Counted from the stretch's first letter, positions 34,341 through 42,835 are shown. The stretch is 64,000 nucleotides of DNA from Aciduricibacillus chroicocephali (GCF_030762805.1 NZ_CP129113.1:1378001-1442000); one strand, 5' to 3'. Program-made: numbers and translations. Notes: a model not told the origin generated them from the letters alone.

Positions 34341-34704
34341 ACTTTTCCCCAACCTGTTCATCTTCGCATTTGCGATGAAAATCACCTGTGAAGTCATCCG
34401 CGCTGAACTCATACTTGCCATCATACATTTTTTTCACTTCATTGATCATCTTGCGACCAATCCCCTGATTCCTGTATGAAGGGTTTACTGAGATGTGCTG
34501 GAGGACAGCATGTGTTCCTTCCTCAATCTTAATGCCTATAATCCCAAGAATGTCATCTTCTCTCCAAAAGTAAAGGTGCCAGTCCGGATTTGTCTCATAT
34601 TCCTTAACGGTCTGTTGCAGCTTTTTGACATCTTTTTCTTCGGGCATGAAGGAAAGCAGCCCCATCGCAATCTTTTCCAAGTTCTTTTTATAGCGAGTTA
34701 GCAT
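34339..34704 (-). CDS. ribT: RibT, GNAT-type acetyltransferase
   Basis: 121-residue protein closely matching B. subtilis RibT (MLxRYKKxxEKIAMGLLSFMP start), a GNAT fold with the acetyl-CoA loop HISVNPSYRNQGIGRKM near residue 90. RibT is encoded at the end of the riboflavin operon in B. subtilis, but its substrate is unknown. Here it stands alone, with no ribDEBAH neighbours. The ATG at 34704 follows TGAGGGG. A promoter candidate lies about 95 bases upstream. Confidence 0.9.
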   Translation of the reverse strand: MLTRYKKNLEKIAMGLLSFMPEEKDVKKLQQTVKEYETNPDWHLYFWREDDILGIIGIKIEEGTHAVLQHISVNPSYRNQGIGRKMINEVKKMYDGKYEFSADDFTGDFHRKCEDEQVGEK

Positions 34705-34796
34705 ATTGACCCCTCATTAAAATTAATTCACGGCTAGTATATAAAATGTGCGTTCACCGTCTGGCTTCGTCTTTTAAAAATCCACATACATATATA

Positions 34797-34825
34797 GTTA
34801 TGCACGAAGTCCGTTTTTTTGTCAA
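34797..34825 (-). promoter_or_regulatory. candidate ribT promoter
   Basis: Perfect TTGACA (34820-34825, minus), 17-base spacer, CATAAC (34797-34802). The -35 is half of the palindrome TGTCAATTGACA (34820-34831). Confidence 0.45.
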
Positions 34826-34851
34826 TTGACAGGAAAATGATGAGTTCCTGT

Positions 34852-35307
34852 TCATTCTTTTGCCATTAGCCTTGATATAGCAGAGTACCCATCCGATTCC
34901 AGATTTCCTATTTTAAATGGAAGGAAGTTAATGCAAGCAATCCATAAATTGAAGAGGAACGTCAATTCCCCCGTAAATTGAAAAACTGGTACATGTATAA
35001 CATAAAACAGAAGTGCCATAATACCACTTGCCATTGGTCCGCCGAGAGATACTGCAGCCCTCTGCCAATGTTTTAGGCCCGGTTTTTCCACTCCTGAAGT
35101 GCTGCCTCCCGATATCCAATACAACCTTATGATCAAACTGAAGCCTGCAAAGCGCAAATAGGCAATCTTTTTGCCGATACCAATTGAGATTACAATCTCA
35201 TCCGCTCCACAAAAATACGCTACTGTTGCATGACCAGCCTCATGAATCATAATTGATAAGGGAGCTGCAATAAGGAGGAATAGACACATTTCAATAAAAA
35301 GTTGCAT
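34852..35307 (-). CDS. small M50 (site-2 protease) family membrane metallopeptidase
   Basis: 151-residue protein with an HEAGH zinc motif (residues 22-26) in the first membrane segment and a second motif N127-P130 ... D139-G140 resembling the NxxP...DG of site-2 proteases; about four membrane segments. The layout is that of a minimal intramembrane protease with no PDZ domain. Substrate unknown; I cannot name an orthologue. The ATG at 35307 follows GGAGAACTTTGA. It sits between ribT and the ppiB terminator, probably monocistronic. Confidence 0.8.
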   Translation of the reverse strand: MQLFIEMCLFLLIAAPLSIMIHEAGHATVAYFCGADEIVISIGIGKKIAYLRFAGFSLIIRLYWISGGSTSGVEKPGLKHWQRAAVSLGGPMASGIMALLFYVIHVPVFQFTGELTFLFNLWIACINFLPFKIGNLESDGYSAISRLMAKE

Positions 35308-35317
35308 TCAAAGTTCT

Positions 35318-35357
35318 CCGCAAAACAGGCTTAGCACATTCCGCACTAAGCCCGTTT
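35318..35357 (-). terminator. intrinsic terminator after ppiB
   Basis: Twelve-base stem AAACGGGCTTAG / CTAAGCCTGTTT (one G-U) on the minus strand, ending in TTTTG. Confidence 0.85.
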
Positions 35358-35362
35358 CATAA

Positions 35363-35797
35363 TTAGCCTTCTACTCGTACTTCTTTCATTACATCGCCAT
35401 TATTCATAGCTTTCGCTTTGTCGATGCCTGAAGTGACCTGTCCAAATACAGTATGCACACCGTTCAGATGCGGTTGCGGCTCATGAACGATGAAGAACTG
35501 GCAGCTTCCTGTATCCTTGCCGGCATGTGCCATGGAAAGAGATCCTTCCACATGCTTATGAGGATTGCCCTCTGTCTCACATTTAATTGTATATCCTGCA
35601 GACCCAGTACCGTTACCGGTCGGGCAACCACCCTGACTGACAAATCCAGGGATGACACGGTGGAATGTCAAGCCATCATAGAAATGTTCATTCGCCAACT
35701 TTTCAAAGTTAGCTACAGTACCAGGTGCTTCTTCCGGGTACAATTCAAATTCGATTTTGTCGCCATTTTCCATCAAAATATGTCCTGTTTTTGCCAT
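35363..35797 (-). CDS. ppiB: cyclophilin-type peptidyl-prolyl cis-trans isomerase
   Basis: Cytosolic prolyl isomerase. 144 residues with the cyclophilin core: [37 protein letters not shown] and [12 protein letters not shown]. The ATG at 35797 follows AGAAGGAGATG. It lies downstream of lysA. A 17-base palindrome sits in its leader. Confidence 0.96.
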   Translation of the reverse strand: MAKTGHILMENGDKIEFELYPEEAPGTVANFEKLANEHFYDGLTFHRVIPGFVSQGGCPTGNGTGSAGYTIKCETEGNPHKHVEGSLSMAHAGKDTGSCQFFIVHEPQPHLNGVHTVFGQVTSGIDKAKAMNNGDVMKEVRVEG

Positions 35798-35824
35798 TAT
35801 ATGACATCTCCTTCTGTTACAGTC

Positions 35825-35841
35825 GATGAATTCAATTCATC
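35825..35841. repeat. palindrome between lysA and ppiB
   Basis: GATGAATTCAATTCATC is a perfect 8+1+8 palindrome. On the minus strand it follows a TATAAA that could be the ppiB -10, a typical operator position. Regulator unknown. Confidence 0.5.
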
Positions 35842-35877
35842 TTACCATTTATAGTGAGTTGTGAAAAGAGAAGAGAA

Positions 35878-37185
35878 TCAGGACAAGTAGGAAAGGTCGT
35901 TTTTCACGACATCTTCGTAAGTCTCACGCTTAATTACAAGTTTCTCTTTGCCATTTTCAGCGAAAACGACCGCTGGGCGTCCAAAACGATTGTAGTTGTT
36001 TGCCATCGAGTAACCGTAAGCTCCTGTTGCAAAAACAGCGAGAATATCACCAGGATTGATTTCAGGCACAGGTAGGTCCCAAATCAGCATGTCTCCTGAC
36101 TCACAGCACTTTCCTGCGATTGATACTGTTTTCTCCTGTTTTGCTTCCGGACGGTCCGCGATTACTGCTTCATATTTTGCTTCGTATAGCGCCGGGCGAA
36201 GATTATCACTCATGCCACCATCGATAGAGACGTACTCACGGATACCCGGAATATCTTTAAAGGAACCGATTGTGTACAAAGTAATCGCTGCGTTTCCAAC
36301 AATAGAGCGGCCTGGCTCAATCCAGATTTCCGGAACCGGAATATCAAGCTTTTCAGACTGCTTTACAACTTCAGCATAGATGCTTTCTACATAGTGTTCA
36401 TATGGCAACGGCTCATCGTTCGATGTATAGCGGATTCCAAAACCGCCGCCGAGGTTGAGCACTTCCGGTACAAAGCCATGAGCTTCTTTCCATTTCTCCA
36501 GTTGTTTAAACAGAGCATCAACCGCAACAACGAAGCGATCAGTTTCAAAAATTTGTGATCCGATATGGCAATGGATTCCTTTGAAGCGGATTCGCGTATG
36601 ATTATGAAGCAAATTGAATCCCTGATCTGCTTGTCCATTTGCAAGGTTGAAACCGAATTTAGAATCTTCATTCCCAGTCATGATGTATTTATGTGTTTTG
36701 GATTCAATTCCAGGTGTTACACGCATGAGTACATCAATTTGTTTGTCTTCTTTTTCTAGAATTTCGCCAATCAGCTCAATATCGTAGAAATTATCGACTA
36801 CAATACAGCCTATTTCTTTCTCGATAGCCATTTCAAGTTCTGCCCTGCTTTTATTATTGCCGTGCAAATGGATTTTTTCTGTCGGGAAACCAGCCTGAAT
36901 TGCTGTATAAAGCTCGCCTTCCGATACTACATCAAGGCTGAGCTTCTCCTGCTTTGCCACTTCTACCATGGCAACTGCTGAAAATGCCTTGCTTGCATAT
37001 GCAACTTGTGCCTTTGCGCCAAGACGTTCGAATGTTTCGACAAAAGCGCGAGCATTTCTACGGATAATTCCAACATCATAAACATAAAGAGGCGTACCAT
37101 ATTTTTGAGCCAGTTCCATAGCATCGATTCCGCCAATCTCAAGATGTCCGCTAGCATTTACTTCAAAAGGATGTTTGTGCAACAT
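35878..37185 (-). CDS. lysA: diaminopimelate decarboxylase
   Basis: PLP enzyme converting meso-diaminopimelate to lysine. 435 residues: PLP lysine in QVAYASKAFSAVAM near residue 60, the glycine loop LNLGGGFGIRY, GRSIVGNAA and the CCESGDM motif from the second subunit of the dimer. The ATG at 37185 follows ACGGGGGAC. It follows spoVAF as in B. subtilis, but the 117-base gap with a TATAGA suggests its own promoter. No lysine riboswitch is visible in that gap. Confidence 0.97.
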   Translation of the reverse strand: MLHKHPFEVNASGHLEIGGIDAMELAQKYGTPLYVYDVGIIRRNARAFVETFERLGAKAQVAYASKAFSAVAMVEVAKQEKLSLDVVSEGELYTAIQAGFPTEKIHLHGNNKSRAELEMAIEKEIGCIVVDNFYDIELIGEILEKEDKQIDVLMRVTPGIESKTHKYIMTGNEDSKFGFNLANGQADQGFNLLHNHTRIRFKGIHCHIGSQIFETDRFVVAVDALFKQLEKWKEAHGFVPEVLNLGGGFGIRYTSNDEPLPYEHYVESIYAEVVKQSEKLDIPVPEIWIEPGRSIVGNAAITLYTIGSFKDIPGIREYVSIDGGMSDNLRPALYEAKYEAVIADRPEAKQEKTVSIAGKCCESGDMLIWDLPVPEINPGDILAVFATGAYGYSMANNYNRFGRPAVVFAENGKEKLVIKRETYEDVVKNDLSYLS

Positions 37186-37302
37186 AAGATGTCCCCCGTT
37201 CTAATATAGGAAAATAATCTATACTTTATCACATTAACGCGAAAAACAAAAGATTTTCCTGTATTTTGCGAATTGGGGGATATTGCTTTCTATTCTGGAT
37301 GT

Positions 37303-38787
37303 TCAGCTGTTTTTCTTACGAGGTTGCCTGTAAACATTCTTCGGATGTGTAATACTAGGTCGTTTGTCTGCAAATGGTACTGGAATACGAAAAACGATAT
37401 GAAGCATTGCATAGGCATTGAACGGTATAAATGGCCATAGGTACGGTGTTTTCAAAGCTCGTGTTTTAACAAGAACTAGAAGGTTCACTGTAATACCAAT
37501 CATGAAACCTACGACACCGAACAGTGCTGTCATAACTAGAAGGAATAGCTTTGCAAGCTTATTTGATACACTAAGCTCATAACTCGGTGTTACATAGGAA
37601 CCGATAACGCTAATTGCCACATACAAAATGACTTCCGGAGAAAAGAGACCAACATCCACTGCGATTTGACCGACAAGCACGGCCGCTATGAGGCCGAGTG
37701 CAGTTGTTAGCGGAGTCGGCGTATGAATGGCTGCCATCCTCAGAAACTCAACCCCAATTTCAGCGACAATTATTTGTAAAAATATTGGAATCTCACCTGT
37801 TTTATTAGGTCCGATAAAATCAAGCATCTTAGGAAGCAGTTCAGGTTTTGTCACAAATAGCAACCATAGTGGCAACAAGTAGATGGACAGAAAAACTGCA
37901 ATGAAGCGAACCCATCTTACAAATGTGCCGACTGTAGGCGATTGCCTATATTCTTCCGCATGCTGTAAATGGTGAAAGTATGTTGTAGGTATGATGATGA
38001 CACTTGGTGATGTGTCCGTCATGATAAGCACATGCCCTTCCAGAAGGTGAGCAGCTGCGACATCTGGCCTTTCCGTATAACGGACGAGCGGATACAAGTT
38101 CCATTTTGAATCCAAAATGAATTCATCCACTGTTTTATCAGCCATGGCAAGTCCATCAATATCTATTGCGCTCACTTTGTCCTTCACTTCGCGGACAAGT
38201 CCATCATCAGCAATATCCTCGATGTAACTTATACATATATCCGTTCTGGAACGTTCCCCCACTTTCAGCATTTCATTTCTTAATCTTGCATCCCTTACCC
38301 TGCGTCGTGTAAGTGCTGTGTTAAGCACAATATTTTCTGTGTAACCATCGCGAGAACCACGGATAACCCTTTCCGTATCTGGTTCTTCCGGATTTCTGCC
38401 TGGATATGACCTCAAGTCAACGACGAAAGCAAGCTTTTCTCCATCTAAGAAAATGACGATGAGACCTGCGAGCAGTTGGTCAACGGCTTCATCCATTGTT
38501 TCTACAATTTCTACCTGTTCATGGACAAGACGATTCTGGACAATCTCTTTTAGCTTTTTACGATTGCTTTCAAAGTCATTGATTTCAATCAGTTTTTTCA
38601 TGATTTCAACTACAAGTGCTGAATCACATAGTCCATTGACATAATAAAGCTGAAGCTGTTGTTTCAACACGACGATCTCGCGGAAACCAACATCATAGGA
38701 TACACCTGTGCCAATCCGGTCTTTCATATATTGTTCCGTATCTTTTATTTTGGGTGAGATAGGCTGTTTACTCTCAGTTCTCGCCAA
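37303..38787 (-). CDS. spoVAF: stage V sporulation protein AF
   Basis: GerA-subunit-A-like membrane protein expressed with the spoVA operon and reported to influence germination efficiency. 494 residues: a soluble N-terminal half and four or five membrane helices from about residue 290 (VRFIAVFLSIYLLPLWLLFV). The TTG at 38787 has AAGGAGTG seven bases upstream. It follows spoVAB by only 32 bases, so spoVAC, spoVAD and spoVAE, which lie between in B. subtilis, are absent here. Confidence 0.92.
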   Translation of the reverse strand: MARTESKQPISPKIKDTEQYMKDRIGTGVSYDVGFREIVVLKQQLQLYYVNGLCDSALVVEIMKKLIEINDFESNRKKLKEIVQNRLVHEQVEIVETMDEAVDQLLAGLIVIFLDGEKLAFVVDLRSYPGRNPEEPDTERVIRGSRDGYTENIVLNTALTRRRVRDARLRNEMLKVGERSRTDICISYIEDIADDGLVREVKDKVSAIDIDGLAMADKTVDEFILDSKWNLYPLVRYTERPDVAAAHLLEGHVLIMTDTSPSVIIIPTTYFHHLQHAEEYRQSPTVGTFVRWVRFIAVFLSIYLLPLWLLFVTKPELLPKMLDFIGPNKTGEIPIFLQIIVAEIGVEFLRMAAIHTPTPLTTALGLIAAVLVGQIAVDVGLFSPEVILYVAISVIGSYVTPSYELSVSNKLAKLFLLVMTALFGVVGFMIGITVNLLVLVKTRALKTPYLWPFIPFNAYAMLHIVFRIPVPFADKRPSITHPKNVYRQPRKKNS

Positions 38788-38819
38788 ACCAAGACACTCC
38801 TTTCATTACGATGTCATTG

Positions 38820-39248
38820 CTATTTAACAAAACTGAGCCACTGAAAGAGCGATCCTGCAATTTTCCCGAAAACGAACGCCATGATCAGCCATTTCAAGTA
38901 TCTCTCTAGTCGGAGACGCTTTGATAAAATTGGAAAAACGTTCAGTATTTCGGTTAATGCAGCAGCAAGCATGCCAACGAAAAGGCCATGTAGCAGTCCC
39001 CAAACCGCAAGCACAATTACAGGCACACTCCATGTCCATCCTGTGAAAGACAAATATGTTCCCATAAGAGCTCCTGCGGTTGCACAGGTTCCGAACAGGC
39101 GAATATGCTTTTCTGCCCTTGCCAGCTGAACGAGACGTGGAATTACACCAAGTACAGTAATGAAAGCTACAAAACCGGCTCCGACTGCCAGTCCGCTTGA
39201 GAAGCCGAGCAAGATTTGCCCAGCTTCAGCTGCGATGGCTCGGACCAT
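38820..39248 (-). CDS. spoVAB: stage V sporulation protein AB
   Basis: 142-residue membrane protein with about four helices. The LGFSSGLAVGAGFVAFITVLGVIPRL and GMLAAALTEILNVFPILSKR segments match SpoVAB. It belongs to the spore inner-membrane SpoVA system involved in dipicolinic acid movement, although A and B are accessory. The ATG at 39248 overlaps the end of spoVAA by 23 bases; AAGGAGAATG lies inside spoVAA. Confidence 0.92.
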   Translation of the reverse strand: MVRAIAAEAGQILLGFSSGLAVGAGFVAFITVLGVIPRLVQLARAEKHIRLFGTCATAGALMGTYLSFTGWTWSVPVIVLAVWGLLHGLFVGMLAAALTEILNVFPILSKRLRLERYLKWLIMAFVFGKIAGSLFQWLSFVK

Positions 39249-39843
39249 TCAGCCCATTCTCCTTGTCAATGATGTACTCTTTCATGCTTTGCTGGTATTT
39301 AAAAATTTCCACTTCAAGAGGGCTCGGCTCCTCATTGAAACGTTTTTTGAACCAGTGATTGAAGAAAACAAGCATGCCAATTCCGAGTCCAAACGAATAG
39401 GGCACTTGGATGGAAAGTGGATACTTCTCTTGTTTTCCGGTGAGCAAATAATGCAGTTTTTGCTGGACTTCCTGCATGGACACATCGTAGTGAAAATTCA
39501 TGATTGTCATTGCAGACCCGATAAAAAGGATGATCCACACTGCCGCTGCCATCCAAACCGGCATACTCTTTTTCTCTGTTTCAACATGAATGATTGTCTG
39601 ATTCGGTCCAATAAGCTGTATTTCCAGTGATGGGTCTGATTCCTGCAAATGACGAATGACCATGAACCCGTCAATGACAATGTAATTGCTGTCTTTTTCA
39701 GTAACTTTATAAATTTGTTGTTTCTCCAGCTTCTCTTTCGCTTCTGAGAAAGTCTCAACTAAAGCGATATCACGCAACCGTAATAACGGAGTGCCACTCG
39801 TTTTGACATATTTCTTCATGCGAATGTAGACGATTTTTCCCAT
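39226..39843 (-). CDS. spoVAA: stage V sporulation protein AA
   Basis: 205-residue protein: soluble N-terminal domain (about 1-90) and two membrane helices (MPVWMAAAVWIILFIGSAMTIM and YSFGLGIGMLVFFNHW). First gene of the shortened spoVA group; accessory component. The ATG at 39843 follows GGAAGGTGGG; a start at 39858 lies within that site. A sigma-G-like promoter lies just upstream, consistent with forespore expression. Confidence 0.92.
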   Translation of the reverse strand: MGKIVYIRMKKYVKTSGTPLLRLRDIALVETFSEAKEKLEKQQIYKVTEKDSNYIVIDGFMVIRHLQESDPSLEIQLIGPNQTIIHVETEKKSMPVWMAAAVWIILFIGSAMTIMNFHYDVSMQEVQQKLHYLLTGKQEKYPLSIQVPYSFGLGIGMLVFFNHWFKKRFNEEPSPLEVEIFKYQQSMKEYIIDKENGLNGPSHRS

Positions 39844-39874
39844 ATGCCCACCTTCCAATAAAGATGTCTTGCTT

Positions 39875-39904
39875 TAGTATTGGTCAAAGGCGGCTGTTTT
39901 ATCA
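39875..39904 (-). promoter_or_regulatory. sigma-G-like promoter for spoVAA
   Basis: TGATAA (39899-39904), 17 bases, AATACTA (39875-39881) on the minus strand, resembling the sigma-G -35 TGAATA and -10 CATACTA. Confidence 0.6.
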
Positions 39905-39913
39905 TATTTTGCA

Positions 39914-39946
39914 TGAAAAAAAGCACTGCCTGTATGGCAGTGCTTA
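39914..39946 (-). terminator. intrinsic terminator overlapping sigF stop
   Basis: AAGCACTGCC / GGCAGTGCTT, ten perfect pairs around five bases, followed by TTTTTC on the minus strand. Confidence 0.92.
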
Positions 39947-40702
39947 CGGAACGTTCATGGACAACTTTATATCTTGTAAGATTTTCTTCTCGAGACGCGA
40001 TACTTGAACTTGAGAAATGCCAAGTCTCGCAGCCACTTCAGATTGAGTCTGATCTTTAAAATAACGCAAATAAACAATTAGCCGCTCTCGCTCATTCAGC
40101 TCTTTAATCGCTTCATGGAGCGTCAATTTATCGAACCAATTTGTGTCTTTGTCTGCGATCTGGTCAAGCAAAGTAATTGGATCACCGTCATTTTCATAGA
40201 CAGTTTCATGAATTGACTGAGGTGCTCGCGCCGCTTCCTGCGCCTGGATAATATCTTCTGGGGGAAGTTCCAGGGCTGTCGCAATCTCAGTGATTGTCGG
40301 AGATCTGCCGAGTTCTTTCGTCAATTCATCTTTCTTACGGCGAATTTTATTGCCCGTTTCTTTAAGAGATCGACTCACCTTAATTGTGCCGTCATCACGT
40401 ATGAAGCGCTGAATCTCGCCAATGATCATAGGCACTGCATAAGTGGAAAAACGCACATCGTAACTGAGATCAAATTTGTCGATGGATTTGATCAGCCCAA
40501 TGCTGCCAATCTGGAAAAGGTCATCTGGCTCATACCCTCGGTTGATGAAACGCTGAACGACCGACCATACAAGCCGAACATTCCTCTCAACGAGCAGATC
40601 CCTTGCTTCTCTGTCACCTTCCTGACTGAGCTGGATATATTTCTTCACTTCTTCATCCGATAAAGTTCCGGTCTGATTATCACGTTTTACAAATACATCC
40701 AT
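39944..40702 (-). CDS. sigF: RNA polymerase sporulation sigma factor F
   Basis: First forespore-specific sigma factor, held inactive by SpoIIAB until SpoIIAA releases it. 252 residues with region 2 (NVRLVWSVVQRFINRGYEPDDLFQIG ... DVRFSTYAVPMI), region 3 and region 4 (ERERLIVYLRYFKDQTQSEVAARLGISQVQVSRLEKKIL). The ATG at 40702 follows CTAGGTAG. Last gene of dacF-spoIIAA-spoIIAB-sigF, eight bases after spoIIAB. Confidence 0.98.
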   Translation of the reverse strand: MDVFVKRDNQTGTLSDEEVKKYIQLSQEGDREARDLLVERNVRLVWSVVQRFINRGYEPDDLFQIGSIGLIKSIDKFDLSYDVRFSTYAVPMIIGEIQRFIRDDGTIKVSRSLKETGNKIRRKKDELTKELGRSPTITEIATALELPPEDIIQAQEAARAPQSIHETVYENDGDPITLLDQIADKDTNWFDKLTLHEAIKELNERERLIVYLRYFKDQTQSEVAARLGISQVQVSRLEKKILQDIKLSMNVP

Positions 40703-40710
40703 GGAGCTAC

Positions 40711-41151
40711 CTAGTTGCAGACCGTTCTGCTGGTGGTCAGCTGTTTTTTCATTCTAATTTCTGTGCCTTCTCCGGCTTTTGAGGTGACCTCAACATGATC
40801 CATAAAATTCTCAATGATCGTAAAGCCCATTCCAGACCTTTCAAGTTCTGGCTTAGACGTGTAAAGCGGCTGGCGTGCCTCTTCAATATCGCCTATTCCA
40901 ATTCCTTCATCACGAATTACAAGTGTGATCTCTCCATGATCGATGGCGCACTCCATATAGACAAATTTGTCCGGATCATTGTTATAGCCGTGAATAATTG
41001 CATTCGTCACGGCTTCTGAAACAACAGTTTTGATTTCAGTCATTTCATCAACTGTCGGGTCAAGTTGAGCAATAAACGATGCGACTGTAACACGTGCGAA
41101 CGATTCATTAGCACTAATGCTTGAAAATTGGACTTTCATTGCATTTTTCAT
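40711..41151 (-). CDS. spoIIAB: anti-sigma F factor SpoIIAB
   Basis: GHKL-fold protein that binds sigma-F with ATP and phosphorylates SpoIIAA. 146 residues with the N-box [11 protein letters not shown], the G1 motif RDEGIGI and G2 [12 protein letters not shown]. The ATG at 41151 overlaps the spoIIAA stop (ATGA), giving the coupled expression needed for fixed stoichiometry. Confidence 0.97.
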   Translation of the reverse strand: MKNAMKVQFSSISANESFARVTVASFIAQLDPTVDEMTEIKTVVSEAVTNAIIHGYNNDPDKFVYMECAIDHGEITLVIRDEGIGIGDIEEARQPLYTSKPELERSGMGFTIIENFMDHVEVTSKAGEGTEIRMKKQLTTSRTVCN

Positions 41152-41501
41152 GAAGCCACCCCCAGTACTGAAAGCGCAGTATCCTCACACTCTGCATGCC
41201 GGACAATTTTATACAAACCTGACATCTCGAATAAACGCTGTACTGGAGGCGTGACTGAACAGACAACCATCTCTCCACCGAGCTGAAGTACTTCTTTATA
41301 TCTACCTAGGACAACACCAAGGCCCGAACTGTCCATGAATGACACAGCTTCCAAGTTGAGTAGCACATGTTTGACGGGATTTTCGTAAATCATGTCTCTC
41401 CACTGATCCCGCAGCTTCTCGGCCTCATGATGATCCAATTCACCACTAAGGCGAACGACGAGAACATTCTCTCTCACTTCAAAATCTGCTTGCAATGACA
41501 T
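41148..41501 (-). CDS. spoIIAA: anti-sigma F factor antagonist SpoIIAA
   Basis: STAS-domain protein; when unphosphorylated it displaces sigma-F from SpoIIAB. 117 residues with the phosphorylation site SFMDSSGLG (S58) and the N-terminal [20 protein letters not shown]. The ATG at 41501 follows GATAGGAGGAC; longer in-frame readings to 41567 cross the palindrome and are rejected. A sigma-H-like promoter and a palindrome lie immediately upstream. Confidence 0.97.
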   Translation of the reverse strand: MSLQADFEVRENVLVVRLSGELDHHEAEKLRDQWRDMIYENPVKHVLLNLEAVSFMDSSGLGVVLGRYKEVLQLGGEMVVCSVTPPVQRLFEMSGLYKIVRHAECEDTALSVLGVAS

Positions 41502-41513
41502 CTTTTGTCCTCC

Positions 41514-41532
41514 TATCACAACTGTTGTGATA
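41514..41532. repeat. 19-base perfect palindrome before spoIIAA
   Basis: TATCACAACTGTTGTGATA is a perfect 9+1+9 palindrome located between the presumed sigma-H promoter and the spoIIAA ribosome-binding site. It looks like an operator; the binding protein is unknown. Confidence 0.6.
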
Positions 41533-41535
41533 ATA

Positions 41536-41565
41536 GGTTTCTGCCTGTTGCTGCTATATTCCTGC
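41536..41565 (-). promoter_or_regulatory. sigma-H-like promoter for spoIIA operon
   Basis: GCAGGAATA fits the sigma-H -35 (RnAGGAWWW) fully; 12 bases later GCAGAAACC keeps the GAA of the -10 but departs at the T-rich end. The spoIIA operon is sigma-H driven in B. subtilis. Confidence 0.5.
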
Positions 41566-41608
41566 AACTCGACAAAACTAGAAGCAATGAGGCAAATTAA
41601 TCTGTCAT

Positions 41609-42775
41609 TCAGTCAATTTTCGCGACCTTCTGCAATGTACGTTTCAGCAATTGGAAGTAAGAAGCAGGTTCCAAGTCTTCCTTCATAACAAGATCGGCAG
41701 TTGATACAGTCTTATCGCCAGACTTGATGATAAGGGTTCCTACCTTATCGCCCTTTTTCAATGGAAGATCAAGATTTTCTTTCAATTTTTTCTCGACTTT
41801 AAACTTCTCTTTCTTACCGTTTTTCTTATGCAGCGTACTGACAGACTGAGAAACGACGACATCAGCTTTTCCTTTGTCGGATTTAAACATTTTCAGTTCA
41901 GTAATTTTATCGCCACGGTTAAATAGTTTATTCGTTTCATACTGTCCAAACCCATGGTTCAGTAACTCCGTTACCATTGAATTTCTATCCTTTGTCGTTT
42001 TTGCTCCCATAACAACAGAGATGACACGCATCCCATTCTTCTCTGCTGTTGCAGTCAGGCAATATTTCGCTTCACTTGTAAAGCCGGTTTTCAGGCCATC
42101 GACACCTTTATAGAACTTTACAAGCTTGTTTGTGTTGACAAGCCAAAATTCATTTTTCTGACCTTTACGCAAATAGTCTTCATACACGGATGTATACTTT
42201 GTAATGTCCTCATATTTCAATAATTCCTTAGCAATCATCGCCATATCATAGGCAGTACTGTAATGACCTTCTGCAGGCAGGCCCGTTGTATTTTTGAATG
42301 AACTGTTTTTTAGTTTTAGTTCCTTCAGTTTTTCATTCATTCTCTCGACAAAAGCATCTTCACTGCCTGAGATGTGTTCAGCCATTGCAACAGATGCATC
42401 GTTTCCGGACGCCATGGCAATTCCTTTCAGCATGTCATTTGCTGACATTTCTTCTCCAGCTTCCAGGAATATTTGAGAGCCGCCCATTGATGCTGCTTTT
42501 TCACTTACCGATACCATGTCGCTTTTCTTTAAGTTACCTTTGTCCATTTCTTCCATAATTAGCAACATAGTCATTAACTTGGTCATGCTTGCTGGCGGCA
42601 ATTTTTCATGTGCATTCTTATCATAAATGAGTGTGCCTGTATCCTTTTCAATCAAAATTGCAGACTTTGCCCCTGTCGCAAGGCCCTTGTCTTCCTTTTC
42701 AGCTGCTTGAATCACAGGCGTCATCGTGACGCTCAACATAAAGGCTGTGATGACTGACGCTATCCACTTTTTCAT
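41609..42775 (-). CDS. dacF: forespore D-alanyl-D-alanine carboxypeptidase DacF
   Basis: S11 peptidase acting on forespore peptidoglycan. 388 residues: signal peptide (1-25), nucleophile motif SMTK (S63, K66), SGN in MASGNDASVAM, KTG in DGLKTGFTSEAK, and a complete C-terminal beta-domain with a membrane-association helix (SYFQLLKRTLQKV). The ATG at 42775 follows GGTGGAGGTC; the in-frame start at 42853 is unsupported. It precedes spoIIA as in B. subtilis and has a sigma-F-like promoter. Confidence 0.95.
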   Translation of the reverse strand: MKKWIASVITAFMLSVTMTPVIQAAEKEDKGLATGAKSAILIEKDTGTLIYDKNAHEKLPPASMTKLMTMLLIMEEMDKGNLKKSDMVSVSEKAASMGGSQIFLEAGEEMSANDMLKGIAMASGNDASVAMAEHISGSEDAFVERMNEKLKELKLKNSSFKNTTGLPAEGHYSTAYDMAMIAKELLKYEDITKYTSVYEDYLRKGQKNEFWLVNTNKLVKFYKGVDGLKTGFTSEAKYCLTATAEKNGMRVISVVMGAKTTKDRNSMVTELLNHGFGQYETNKLFNRGDKITELKMFKSDKGKADVVVSQSVSTLHKKNGKKEKFKVEKKLKENLDLPLKKGDKVGTLIIKSGDKTVSTADLVMKEDLEPASYFQLLKRTLQKVAKID

Positions 42776-42805
42776 AAAACGACCTCCACCATTCAATATA
42801 GGAAC

Positions 42806-42835
42806 AGTGTTGCCAAAATAATCTCTTTTTATAAC
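42806..42835 (-). promoter_or_regulatory. sigma-F-like promoter for dacF
   Basis: GGCAACACT (42806-42814) matches the sigma-F/G -10 pattern GGnnAnAnT, with GTTATA 15 bases upstream (42830-42835). Read-through would bring spoIIA under forespore control, as known in B. subtilis. Confidence 0.65.

Noticed and set aside
34820-34831. TGTCAATTGACA as part of a terminator for the M50 gene
   Set aside because: On the minus strand it is followed by an A-run, not a T-run, so it cannot act as an intrinsic terminator in that direction; it was used instead as a possible -35.
37186-37302. lysine riboswitch before lysA
   Set aside because: The gap is only 117 bases and shows no nested stems of the size an L-box needs.
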